Source: Halomonas citrativorans
GTDB taxonomy: Bacteria > Pseudomonadota > Gammaproteobacteria > Pseudomonadales > Halomonadaceae
Direction: 5' to 3'
Length of the DNA: 64,000 bases
Assembly (NCBI RefSeq): GCF_900163645.1
Contig: NZ_FUKM01000050.1
Coordinates: forward strand, 21,955 to 85,954
The notes under the pieces were generated by a model, which was given only the letters and a program-made list of their open reading frames with translations, ran no database searches and was not told the DNA's origin. Both the position numbers and the translations under genes were made by a program. Of this stretch, positions 35,522 to 42,981 are shown one piece after another (position 1 is the first letter of the stretch; each line of letters starts with the position of its first letter).

Positions 35522-35589
35522 CAAAACTTGCTTCACTGGCTTTTTTATCGGGCTGCGTAGTCACATTGATCGCTACGTTACCTCTGTAA
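35518..35589 (+). CDS. Small hydrophobic ORF, 23 residues, hypothetical
   Basis: A 23-residue peptide, MTKLASLAFLSGCVVTLIAT ending LPL, almost wholly hydrophobic. It contains FLSGC, which looks like a lipobox, or it may simply be a single membrane segment. Its ATG overlaps the stop of the preceding small ORF. It is followed within 20 bases by a good terminator hairpin, which suggests that a short transcript really ends here. Function is unknown. Confidence 0.3.
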   Translation: MTKLASLAFLSGCVVTLIATLPL

Positions 35590-35609
35590 TAGCGATAGGG
35601 AAGGCAGCG

Positions 35610-35638
35610 AAATCCCTCTACTCATCGTAGCGGGATTT
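35610..35638 (+). terminator. Rho-independent terminator
   Basis: AAATCCC and GGGATTT pair, with a further CTAC/GTAG inner stem and one mismatch between them, and a T-rich run follows on the plus strand. It lies after the two small ORFs and before the next gene's start. Confidence 0.65.
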
Positions 35639-35771
35639 TTATTGGGCGAAAGCATAAGAGCGAGAAGAGGCAATAATTCCTTTAGGGGTTTGCTTCTGAA
35701 GAAAACCTATATTACTCTTGAAGAGTACAATTTACGTACAAATAAACTCAGCATTCACAAGGAGTAGTGGC

Positions 35772-36059
35772 ATGCAACATATCCATCTATCAGAGATTTC
35801 CCAAGCAGGTCTTCAACTTGCTATTCAAGAAATCAAGGATGAAATGTTCGACACCCCAGAATGCGATTACACCATCGCTAAGCTGCTCTGCCACTGTAGC
35901 CAGTTTGAAACAGCAGAGCATCAGCTAGACGAAATGCTTTTGAAATGGGGCTCCTCCCCCGACGTGATTGAGCTAACTGACAAAGGCTATGCCATGATAG
36001 CCAGTGCCGTTGCTGCGGTTTCTAGCAAGACACCTCGTCAGGCAATAGTCGCTGCCTAA
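35772..36059 (+). CDS. Hypothetical 95-residue protein
   Basis: Starts at ATG 35772 behind GGAGTAGTGG, a good ribosome site. The upstream extension of the frame has no start context. The peptide begins MQHIHLSEISQAGLQLAIQE and carries CDYTIAKLLCHCSQFETAE with three closely spaced cysteines, followed by helical, acidic sequence. No signal peptide or membrane segment is seen. I do not recognise the family. It is a single-gene unit: a terminator lies on each side (35610-35638 and 36092-36126). Confidence 0.6.
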   Translation: MQHIHLSEISQAGLQLAIQEIKDEMFDTPECDYTIAKLLCHCSQFETAEHQLDEMLLKWGSSPDVIELTDKGYAMIASAVAAVSSKTPRQAIVAA

Positions 36060-36091
36060 TTATTTACTTATCAAAGTACTGCTTTTCAGCC

Positions 36092-36126
36092 CTACCCTTG
36101 CCTCTTTTATTCGGCGGCAAGGGTAG
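36092..36126 (+). terminator. Terminator hairpin after the hypothetical gene
   Basis: Arms CTACCCTTGCC and GGCAAGGGTAG pair over 11 base pairs with a 13-base loop. The T tract afterwards is short, so it may be a weak terminator. The rest of the gap to sstT at 36404 has no clear gene. Confidence 0.6.
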
Positions 36127-36403
36127 TATTCGTTTAATCGGTCAGTCTTACCCGCTGCGTATCCCCGCTCATTAAAACATCGTTTCTCAGCACATTCTCC
36201 TCCCAGCTTTTTTTTGCACTTACAGGGCTGACATACAAAGCAATACCAGTGTTGCCAAGCGCAGTGATTACTCTCCTTAATACCCCACTCGAAGAAACTT
36301 ACGCGCGAAAAGCCCGCAGGATAGCGGCAGGTGATAGAATGCTGCCCCTTTCCGGAGGCGTCTACGTATGCCCATTCCTATTCGACTACCAGAGTGACGC
36401 GCG

Positions 36404-37630
36404 ATGATTGCAACCGCCACTGGCTTCTTCCGCCCGCTTTTACAGCTGGGCCTTATCCCGCAGATTTTAATTGGCATCGTGGCAGGTACGCTGCTCGCAA
36501 TCTTTGCACCCGCGATTGCCGGTGATGTAGCGCTACTGGGTCAGCTGTTCATTGCCGCCCTTCAAGCCGTTGCGCCTATTTTAGTTTTTGTTCTGGTGGC
36601 AGCCGCTATTTCCGCGCATAGGCAGGGGCAGCCTACGCATATTCGTTCGGTGCTGGTGCTGTATATCGTCGGTACGCTGATAGCGGCACTGATTGCGGTA
36701 GCCGCGAGCTTTTTGTTTCCCACTGAGTTGTCTCTTAACGCAGAACAGGTAAGTGGTAACCCGCCCGGAAATATTTTTCAGATACTGCAAAACCTACTGC
36801 TGAATGCGGTCGCTAACCCTGTTACTGCGCTGATGGAAGGTAATTTTATTGCTATTCTTGCCTGGGCCGTCGGTTTGGGTTTAATGCTGCGCCAAGCCAG
36901 CGAAACCACCCGCCTTGCCCTTAGCGATCTTTCTGACGCCGTTTCACGGATTGTGGCGCTGGTTATTCGCATTGCTCCACTGGGTATCTTTGGCCTGGTG
37001 GCCGGTACGCTGGCCGAGTCAGGTATCGAAGCGCTGCTTAATTATGCTCAGCTATTAACCGTTATTGTGGGCTGCATGCTGTTTGTCGCGCTGGTGAGCA
37101 ACCCACTGCTGGTGTACATCGCCACTCGTCAAAACCCTTACCCACTGGTCTTTGCCTGCCTGCGTGGCAGCGCGATCACCGCCTTCTTCACGCGTAGCTC
37201 TGCTGCCAACATTCCGATTAACCTTGAGCTTTGCCGCCGCCTGAAGCTAGACCCCGACACCTACTCCATCTCTATTCCGCTGGGTGCCACCATCAACATG
37301 TGTGGCGCGGCCATCACTATCACTGTCATTACGCTGGCCACGACACATACCTTAGGCATCAACGTCGATTTCCCCACCGCGCTACTGCTATGCATCGTAT
37401 CCGCACTGGCGGCTTGCGGCGTTTCAGGCGTGGCGGGCGGCTCGCTAATGTTGATCCCGATGGCCGCTAACCTGTTTGGCATCCCTACCGAAGTGGCTAT
37501 GCAGGCGGTTGCGATTGGCTTTGTGATCAGCGTGGTGCAGGACTCCACAGAGACGGCGCTTAACTCCTCAACCGACGTACTGTTTACCGCGGCTGCTTGC
37601 CGAGCTAAAGAGGCAAAGACCAGCGCCTAA
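36404..37630 (+). CDS. sstT: Serine/threonine:Na+ symporter SstT
   Basis: A 408-residue membrane protein of the dicarboxylate/amino acid:cation symporter family. It matches SstT in [22 protein letters not shown], the serine-rich reentrant loop [38 protein letters not shown] and the C-terminal [19 protein letters not shown]. SstT imports serine and threonine with sodium. It stands alone and ends at an inverted repeat at 37646-37684. Confidence 0.92.
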   Translation: MIATATGFFRPLLQLGLIPQILIGIVAGTLLAIFAPAIAGDVALLGQLFIAALQAVAPILVFVLVAAAISAHRQGQPTHIRSVLVLYIVGTLIAALIAVAASFLFPTELSLNAEQVSGNPPGNIFQILQNLLLNAVANPVTALMEGNFIAILAWAVGLGLMLRQASETTRLALSDLSDAVSRIVALVIRIAPLGIFGLVAGTLAESGIEALLNYAQLLTVIVGCMLFVALVSNPLLVYIATRQNPYPLVFACLRGSAITAFFTRSSAANIPINLELCRRLKLDPDTYSISIPLGATINMCGAAITITVITLATTHTLGINVDFPTALLLCIVSALAACGVSGVAGGSLMLIPMAANLFGIPTEVAMQAVAIGFVISVVQDSTETALNSSTDVLFTAAACRAKEAKTSA

Positions 37631-37645
37631 ATTTAGAGCGTTCAG

Positions 37646-37684
37646 CCTTCTCTTAACAGCCACGCTCCCGCTGTTAAGAGAAGG
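37646..37684. terminator. Terminator hairpin after sstT
   Basis: Arms CCTTCTCTTAACAG and CTGTTAAGAGAAGG give a perfect 14-base-pair stem with an 11-base loop, 16 bases past the sstT stop. Confidence 0.75.
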
Positions 37685-37689
37685 CCAAT

Positions 37690-37744
37690 AAATACCAACG
37701 GCCCGTTTTGGATCATGACTTCAAAACGGGCCGTTTTGGTATTT
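37690..37744. repeat. Long imperfect inverted repeat
   Basis: Directly after the sstT terminator a second hairpin combines CGGCCCGTTTTG with CAAAACGGGCCG (12 base pairs), extended outside by AAATACCAA against TTTTGGTATTT with two unpaired T residues. It may be a second terminator or a REP-like element. Confidence 0.65.
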
Positions 37745-37821
37745 GGCTTCTTGCGGTTAGCATCACCCACCACTCGCTCAAGCGGCGAAGCGCTTTATAA
37801 CGCTCAGGTTGACAAACAAGT

Positions 37822-37853
37822 GTTCTTTATATAGAACGTTCTATATAAAGAAC
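37822..37853. promoter_or_regulatory. Perfect 32-base palindrome, operator of the XRE-azl operon
   Basis: The two halves GTTCTTTATATAGAAC and GTTCTATATAAAGAAC are exact reverse complements, ending 15 bases before the regulator ATG at 37869. A TTGACA at 37809-37814 could be the -35, with the palindrome covering the -10 region. This is the expected place for autoregulation by the XRE protein. Confidence 0.8.
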
Positions 37854-37868
37854 AACGAGACACTCTTC

Positions 37869-38399
37869 ATGGATAAGCTTTCACTTAATACGTTGGGCCA
37901 GCATTTACAGTCGCTGCGCCAGCAACAAGGCCTTTCGCTTTCTCAGTTGGCGAACGCCGCCGGTATGGCTAAATCCAATTTGTGTCGGCTTGAACAAGGC
38001 AACGGCAACCCAACGCTGGATACCATCTGGCGGCTGGCCGTTCAGCTCAACATTCCCTTTGGCACTCTGGTAGCGCCGATTACCGTTCCGCTAGGCGAAA
38101 ACGGCGTGCAGGTACGCCTCATTGACCAAGGCAAAGACTCTCCCCAAGTGGATGCCTACTGGATGCGCTGCACACCCAACACGCTGCGCCTGGCTGAAGC
38201 GCATACGCCAGGCACCCAAGAATCACTTACCCTTATTAGCGGCTGGCTGGAAGCTGGGCCGGAAGGTAACACCACGCAGCTTACCCCCGGTGAAACCCTG
38301 ACCTTCCCTGCCGACCAGCCGCACATTTATCGTACCCATGCGGCAGAAGCCACCATGGTTCTGACCATCACCTATGGTGAAAAAGGTGATACACCATGA
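37869..38399 (+). CDS. XRE-cupin transcriptional regulator
   Basis: A 176-residue regulator. The N-terminal helix-turn-helix (LGQHLQSLRQQQGLSLSQLA, then AGMAKSNLCRLEQGNGNPTLDTIWRLA) is of the XRE type, and the C-terminal ~90 residues form a small cupin that would bind an effector. The upstream frame start lies across the operator; the ATG at 37869 is better placed. Its stop overlaps the azlC start by four bases, so it probably controls the AzlCD exporter, a common arrangement for such regulators. The effector is likely an amino acid or related molecule; this is inference. Confidence 0.86.
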   Translation: MDKLSLNTLGQHLQSLRQQQGLSLSQLANAAGMAKSNLCRLEQGNGNPTLDTIWRLAVQLNIPFGTLVAPITVPLGENGVQVRLIDQGKDSPQVDAYWMRCTPNTLRLAEAHTPGTQESLTLISGWLEAGPEGNTTQLTPGETLTFPADQPHIYRTHAAEATMVLTITYGEKGDTP

Positions 38400-39106
38400 G
38401 CCAAGTATTAACTCACTCAGCGCTAAAAGGCGCACGAGAAGCCATTCCGCTACTGGGCGGCTATATACCGGTCTCACTCTCGTTCGGCCTGGTGGCGACA
38501 CAAGCGGGCTTCACCACATGGGAGGCCGCCGCTATTTCACTGTTGATCTACGCCGGAGCCTCGCAGTTTCTCTTTGTTGGTATGATCGCGGCGGGTTCGC
38601 CGCTTTGGCTGGTTGTCGCCATGACGCTATTGATCAACGTACGCCATGTGGTTTATGGCCCTAACTTGGCCGCATTATTGCCTCAGAGCCGTCACTGGCC
38701 CTGGCTTATGCACGGCCTTACTGACCAGGTGTTTGCTTTAGCCTTAACGCGGCTTCCTCACTTGGATAAACCGGAGCGCTTCGGCTGGTTTTTGGGAGCA
38801 TCGCTCCTCGCCTGGGGCGCCTGGATAATAGGGACTATCGTAGGGGCGACGGCGGGAGAGGCGTTCACCGCTCGCTGGCCTCTGCTGGGTGAGATTATGC
38901 CTTTCGCCCTGCCCGCGCTGTTTTTAACCATGGTAGCACCGCGATTTACCGACAAACGCTGGTCGCTCGCACTCAGCGGGGCCATATTACCCGCACTCTT
39001 TTTTACGCTATATGGCTGGGCCAACGTCGCCATCCCGCTTGCGGCTGCTTGCGGCGCGCTCTGCTTCTATATGGTCAAGTTTGAATCCAGCAAGGGTGCG
39101 TTATGA
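38396..39106 (+). CDS. azlC: AzlC family branched-chain amino acid exporter subunit
   Basis: A 236-residue integral membrane protein, the large subunit of the AzlCD/YgaZH branched-chain amino acid exporter. Family blocks include PVSLSFGLVATQAGF, YAGASQFLFVGMIAAG, NVRHVVYGPNL and LTDQVFALAL. ATG overlaps the regulator stop (ATGA), and its own stop overlaps azlD (ATGA), so the three genes are translated together. Confidence 0.9.
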   Translation: MSQVLTHSALKGAREAIPLLGGYIPVSLSFGLVATQAGFTTWEAAAISLLIYAGASQFLFVGMIAAGSPLWLVVAMTLLINVRHVVYGPNLAALLPQSRHWPWLMHGLTDQVFALALTRLPHLDKPERFGWFLGASLLAWGAWIIGTIVGATAGEAFTARWPLLGEIMPFALPALFLTMVAPRFTDKRWSLALSGAILPALFFTLYGWANVAIPLAAACGALCFYMVKFESSKGAL

Positions 39107-39438
39107 GTACCGGACTTTGGTTAGCGGTTATTGCCTCGGCATTGGGTACGCTACTCATACGCGTCGTCCCTTTTCTGTGGATGCAGCGCCGCTTAGGCAG
39201 TGATAGCGGCATCAACAACATGCCTCAGTGGCTGGGTATTTTAGGGCCGCTAATGATTGCAGCGGTGCTGGGCGTTTCTATTGTACCGGTTAACCCAAGT
39301 ACGATTTCCTGGACCGCAACCGCGATTGGACTGCTGGTTACCCTACTGGTATGGCTGCGCGTGCGTTCACTGGGTTGGCCGGTGGCAGCAGGCGTCGGCA
39401 TGTTTGGGCTAGTACAAGTAGGCGCTTCCGTGCTTTAA
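39103..39438 (+). CDS. azlD: AzlD family exporter small subunit
   Basis: A 111-residue protein with three or four membrane segments, beginning MSTGLWLAVIASALGTLLIR with VVPFLWMQRRL following, the small-subunit pattern of AzlD/YgaH. It forms the export complex with AzlC. It is the last gene of the operon and ends at a hairpin. Confidence 0.87.
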   Translation: MSTGLWLAVIASALGTLLIRVVPFLWMQRRLGSDSGINNMPQWLGILGPLMIAAVLGVSIVPVNPSTISWTATAIGLLVTLLVWLRVRSLGWPVAAGVGMFGLVQVGASVL

Positions 39439-39445
39439 CCAATGC

Positions 39446-39478
39446 ACGTCAGTTGCTGAATGACTCAGCAACTGACGT
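39446..39478. terminator. Bidirectional terminator hairpin
   Basis: A perfect 14-base-pair stem, ACGTCAGTTGCTGA / TCAGCAACTGACGT, with loop ATGAC, lies between the convergent azlD and TonB-receptor genes. Confidence 0.75.
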
Positions 39479-39499
39479 TAACCACCCACCAGCAGCAAC

Positions 39500-41638
39500 C
39501 TACCAGCTATATTTCAGGCTACCCACCACGCTGCGTGAGGCCCCGTAATAGCAGTAAAAGTCACAGCCACTGACATACTCCTCATCGGTAAGGTTGTTGA
39601 CGTTAACCTGGGCAGTCCAGCTGTCGTTAATGCGATAGCTCGCCATGGCATCATAGAGCGTTGTAGAAGGGACATTTTGCTCAATAGTGCTATTCGCGCT
39701 GGGTACTGTTTCCCCCATATAACGCACACCAGCCCCTACCGAAAGCCCAGCTAACGTGCGGCTCATATCGTAATCCAACCACGCCGACGCCATGTGCCTT
39801 GGCACCAAGGGAACGCGCTCATCCCGCAGTGCATCATTCACATCATAGCGGGCATCGGTATAGGTATAGGCCGCAATCAGCTTTAGCTCATCCGTTAGAT
39901 AACCCACGCCTTCGATCTCTATCCCCTGCGAGCGGCGCTTACCTACCTGCTCCTGAACAGGTGCGCTGGTCGAGATCAGCGTGTTATTTTCTTCGACATC
40001 AAAGGCGGCAATCGTGAGGTAACCATCTACGTCCAGCGGGGCAATTTTAACCCCAGCCTCAAACTGGCGGCCCTCTAATGGCTCGTAACTAGCGCCATCC
40101 GGCCCAATACCCGCCACCGGGGTGAACGACTCGCTATAGCTCACATAGGGGGAAACACCGTTATCGCCCAGGTACATCGCACCGGCTGTGATGGAGAGAT
40201 GTTCGTCATCGTACCCTTCGCTGGAGCTGCCAGAGGTATCGCTAAAATCGTCGCTGCTATCGACATTATCGTAGCGCGCCCCGGCAAGCAGAACCCACTG
40301 ATCGGCTATGCGCAGTTGATTTTGAACATAGAGCCCCACTTGGCGGCGATCGACATTATGCTCGGTTGGGTCGCCGGTATCAGGCGCAGTAAACGCCGCA
40401 TAATCGGGATGATATAGATCCACCGTATCGATATTTGTAAAGAAGCTAGAGCCATCGCCCAAGGTGCGGAAGCTGTCACGGTTGGTGTAATTTAAATTCA
40501 GCTCTTGATAACCCGCGCCGACCAATAACGTATTCTCTGTGTTCTCAGTATAAGTACGCGCGATGAGTCGGTTATCAATATTAAACGCATCGTACTGGCC
40601 ATCCCGGTCAATAATCCCACGGGAAATACTGCGTGGCGGTGTCACATACGAATTGGGGTAAACGTTACGCAGTTCCAAATCCAAATGGGTATAGCGGGCG
40701 TTCTGCTGGAACTCCCAGGTATCGTTTATCTGGTGCTCCAACTCATAGCCAATCGCAATCTGGCGCTGATCTAACCGATCATAATCCGGTTGACCAAAAT
40801 TGGTCGCTGGGTCAATTTTCCCAAACGGAGAGTCTTCAAGGGTACCCAGTGCCGGAAAAAACCCAGTGGTAGGCACGCCTTGGTCTTTCTGAACGCTAGC
40901 AAGGAAGGTGACGGTGGTATCATCGCTAACATCGACCTCCAGACTAGGCGCAAAGTAATAGCGCTCTTTTTCACTCCCGTTGAGCTCGCCCTCGCCATCG
41001 CGATAGAGACCCACTAGGCGATAGCGCACGTCATCGCGCTGCCCCACCGGACCAGACACATCCACCCCTACTTGGCGATGATCATGGTTACCGGCTTCAA
41101 CCTGCAGCGTTCCTTGCGGTTCACGGGTAGGCCGTTTACTAATCCCGTTGATCATACCGCCAGGGGGCGCCTCGCCATAGAGAATTGACGCAGGCCCTTT
41201 CAAAAGATCAACACGTTCAAAGCCAAAGGGCTCACTCATCCACCAGAAATAGCCTCCTGTGCGGAAGAGCCTTAAACCATCCTGGTAAGTAGCGCCTTCC
41301 GCACTAAACCCACGCAGGAAAAACCAGTCGGCATTGTTGTCATTACCGTAAGGCTGAGACACAACACCGGAGCGGTACTGGAAGGTCTCGTCATATTTAT
41401 TGACGCCTCGATCCTCAAGCTCCTCCGCACTAACAGTTGAAATAGCGCGAGGCGTTTCTACATCTGGCGTATCCACCTTCAGTGCGGTCGCCGTCACTAC
41501 GGTGGTCCCCATGTTCACGGCCTCTTCCTGCGCCAGTGCAGCAAAAGGCACAACACACAACGTACCCCCTAACGACACAGCCAATGCACGGCGAATAGCG
41601 ACAGACAACGGTGTAGCGGAAAAAGGCGAACGACGCAT
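39500..41638 (-). CDS. TonB-dependent siderophore receptor, FhuA/FoxA-like
   Basis: An outer-membrane receptor of about 712 residues that imports ferric siderophores with TonB energy. A signal peptide ends near AALA. The plug domain holds VETPRAISTVSAEEL and FGFERVDLLKGPASILYGEAPPGG, followed by a 22-strand barrel. The last strands contain VNNLTDEEYVSGCDFYCYYG, with the Cys pair of the FhuA/FoxA branch, and end SLKYSW. ATG at 41638 has TGAGGT upstream. A Fur-box-like palindrome and a run of eight G lie in its upstream region. The precise siderophore is unknown. Confidence 0.9.
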   Translation of the reverse strand: MRRSPFSATPLSVAIRRALAVSLGGTLCVVPFAALAQEEAVNMGTTVVTATALKVDTPDVETPRAISTVSAEELEDRGVNKYDETFQYRSGVVSQPYGNDNNADWFFLRGFSAEGATYQDGLRLFRTGGYFWWMSEPFGFERVDLLKGPASILYGEAPPGGMINGISKRPTREPQGTLQVEAGNHDHRQVGVDVSGPVGQRDDVRYRLVGLYRDGEGELNGSEKERYYFAPSLEVDVSDDTTVTFLASVQKDQGVPTTGFFPALGTLEDSPFGKIDPATNFGQPDYDRLDQRQIAIGYELEHQINDTWEFQQNARYTHLDLELRNVYPNSYVTPPRSISRGIIDRDGQYDAFNIDNRLIARTYTENTENTLLVGAGYQELNLNYTNRDSFRTLGDGSSFFTNIDTVDLYHPDYAAFTAPDTGDPTEHNVDRRQVGLYVQNQLRIADQWVLLAGARYDNVDSSDDFSDTSGSSSEGYDDEHLSITAGAMYLGDNGVSPYVSYSESFTPVAGIGPDGASYEPLEGRQFEAGVKIAPLDVDGYLTIAAFDVEENNTLISTSAPVQEQVGKRRSQGIEIEGVGYLTDELKLIAAYTYTDARYDVNDALRDERVPLVPRHMASAWLDYDMSRTLAGLSVGAGVRYMGETVPSANSTIEQNVPSTTLYDAMASYRINDSWTAQVNVNNLTDEEYVSGCDFYCYYGASRSVVGSLKYSW

Positions 41639-41714
41639 GTTAAACAAACCTCACTGACAGGCAGAATGGGGGGGGAGGAGCCCGTGTTTTTATAGTAAGC
41701 AAACAGAGGAAGGC

Positions 41715-41735
41715 GAATGATACGGATTATTATTC
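41715..41735. promoter_or_regulatory. Fur-box-like palindrome
   Basis: GAATGATA at the left and TTATTATTC at the right form an A+T-rich inverted repeat of the 19-21-base Fur type (GATAATGATAATCATTATC style), about 77 bases upstream of the receptor ATG. It fits iron control of the TonB receptor. Confidence 0.6.
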
Positions 41736-42155
41736 ACAACTACAACAATCACACGATGTCAAGTTTTCTTAGCCACAACGCCATTTGCAGACTCGCCGCC
41801 GTCTTTCCTAAGGAGACTTGTGCTCTTTCGCACTTCTTTTCAAAATTGACTAGCAGTGAAATAAATTGGCGAGGCTTACTTATTCGCCTGCTAGCAAGAA
41901 AACGCTTTGGGAAGGTGCCAGATTAGCTATCTGGAACCTTGCTTTAGGTCTAGCAGGCTACCTGAGTCGTGCTCACACATGTTTCAACTATTGTTGATCG
42001 TCAACGCAAAACAGCCGGCTACTTTCGAACTAACAGCGAAGCACATCGCAAAGATGGGTAACTTTCAAAGGACGCGGAGAGACATATGGGAAGGAAGATT
42101 GATTTTGAGCCATGGGACTTAAAATCTCTTGCCAGAAGCAAGCAAAAATTAGAAA
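41736..42155. other. Gap between the TonB receptor promoter and the tRNA fragment
   Basis: No convincing gene lies here. A short imperfect hairpin, AAGGTGCCAGAT / ATCTGGAACCTT, is at 41912-41940. Remaining short frames have no family. This is probably the chromosome 3' of the original tRNA gene. Confidence 0.35.
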
Positions 42156-42201
42156 TGGTGGGCCCAGTAGGACTTGAACCTACGACCAAGGGATTATGAG
42201 T
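42156..42201 (-). other. 3' fragment of a CAU tRNA (tRNA-Ile2 type), probable att site
   Basis: On the minus strand, 46 bases read from ACTCATAATCCC in the anticodon loop through the T-arm TAGGTTCAAGTCCTA to GGGCCCACCA. The T arm and loop are intact, and the CAT anticodon is present. The 5' half is missing: the bases before ACTCATAA do not pair with the anticodon stem. The sequence parallels Escherichia coli tRNA-Ile2 (lysidine) much more than tRNA-Met. Such a 3' fragment is the standard trace of integration at the tRNA 3' end. Because the CCA end faces the chromosome on the left, the island lies to the right. Confidence 0.85.
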
Positions 42202-42436
42202 TTGTCGCTGACACCCTATATCTAGGAAAATCAAGCGTATACAAGCGTAATCAAGATAAGTAGAAAGCACTTATACGTCAGCAGTTTAGCGCAATTTGGC
42301 GAAAGAGGACAGACTTGATGTGTGTACCTCTACTGTACCGATGAAGCCTACTTTCCAGTACATCTCATGCAGTTCTCCAGCAGTAAGGGCGTGACCGCGG
42401 CACCGCTGCCATAGGGTCGCCCCTGCGATGCCATGT

Positions 42437-42661
42437 TCATCGCTCTGCTTCAAATACTCTGCCCTGTCGCCGTTCGATCTCTTCCTTCGACAGCACGCTG
42501 GGCCAGGTTGCTAGTTCCGCGTCTGTGAGGCCCGTCAGGATTTCGGGCAGGCTGGTTGTCCGGGCGTGACTGGGCGGCTCGAACTAGTAGCTGGCAGCGC
42601 TAAGTCCCGCTTCGACCTCCTCGGTGATGAAAAACGGCTCGTCCTGATGCGGTTTCTTCAT
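42437..42661 (-). pseudogene. Small ORF interrupted by an in-frame stop
   Basis: A strong ribosome site (AAGGAGGGTGAC) precedes the ATG at 42661. The frame reads MKKPHQDEPFFITEEVEAGL and then reaches a TAG at 42584-42586, continues in frame with FEPPSHARTTSLPEI and more to EIERRQGRVFEAER, and ends at 42437. Without the stop it would be ~74 residues. The family is not recognised; an antitoxin-like or phage-related small protein is possible. It is divergent from the HTH gene that leads the defence operon. Confidence 0.5.
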
Positions 42662-42731
42662 GTCACCCTCCTTGGTTTTCACTTTCATTCGCAGTTATGA
42701 AAACTTTGCATTATTCTGATGTTTTCTACCA

Positions 42732-42944
42732 ATGATTGGCCAACTGATGCCCAACAGCAGCGAAAGCGCAATTCTGACGATCAAGGAAGTTGCCGAGTAC
42801 CTGAAGGTAACGGAGCGGACGATCTACCGGCTTGCGGCAGCCAAGAAAATTCCTGGCTTCAAGGTGGGTGGGATGTGGCGCTTCCGACAAGCTGACATCG
42901 ACGACTGGATTACCGCCCAAGCGGAAAAACCGGACGCGACATAA
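42732..42944 (+). CDS. Helix-turn-helix DNA-binding protein (excisionase/MerR-like)
   Basis: A 70-residue protein made of one winged helix: LTIKEVAEYLKVTERTIYRLA and then KIPGFKVGGMWRFRQADIDDWI, the excisionase/AlpA-type fold. It is the first gene of the defence operon and may control it, or could be a relic of an excision module. The start is ATG 42732; a second ATG at 42747 is possible. Confidence 0.85.
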   Translation: MIGQLMPNSSESAILTIKEVAEYLKVTERTIYRLAAAKKIPGFKVGGMWRFRQADIDDWITAQAEKPDAT

Positions 42945-42981
42945 GTGTTGATTGCAGCATGCCTTCGAGGATAACCGTCTG

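Noticed and set aside
42086..42199. A 37-residue plus-strand frame ending EMVGPVGLEPTTKGL.
   Set aside because: It reads the complement of the tRNA fragment; the VGLEPTT string is the well-known antisense of a tRNA 3' half, not a protein.
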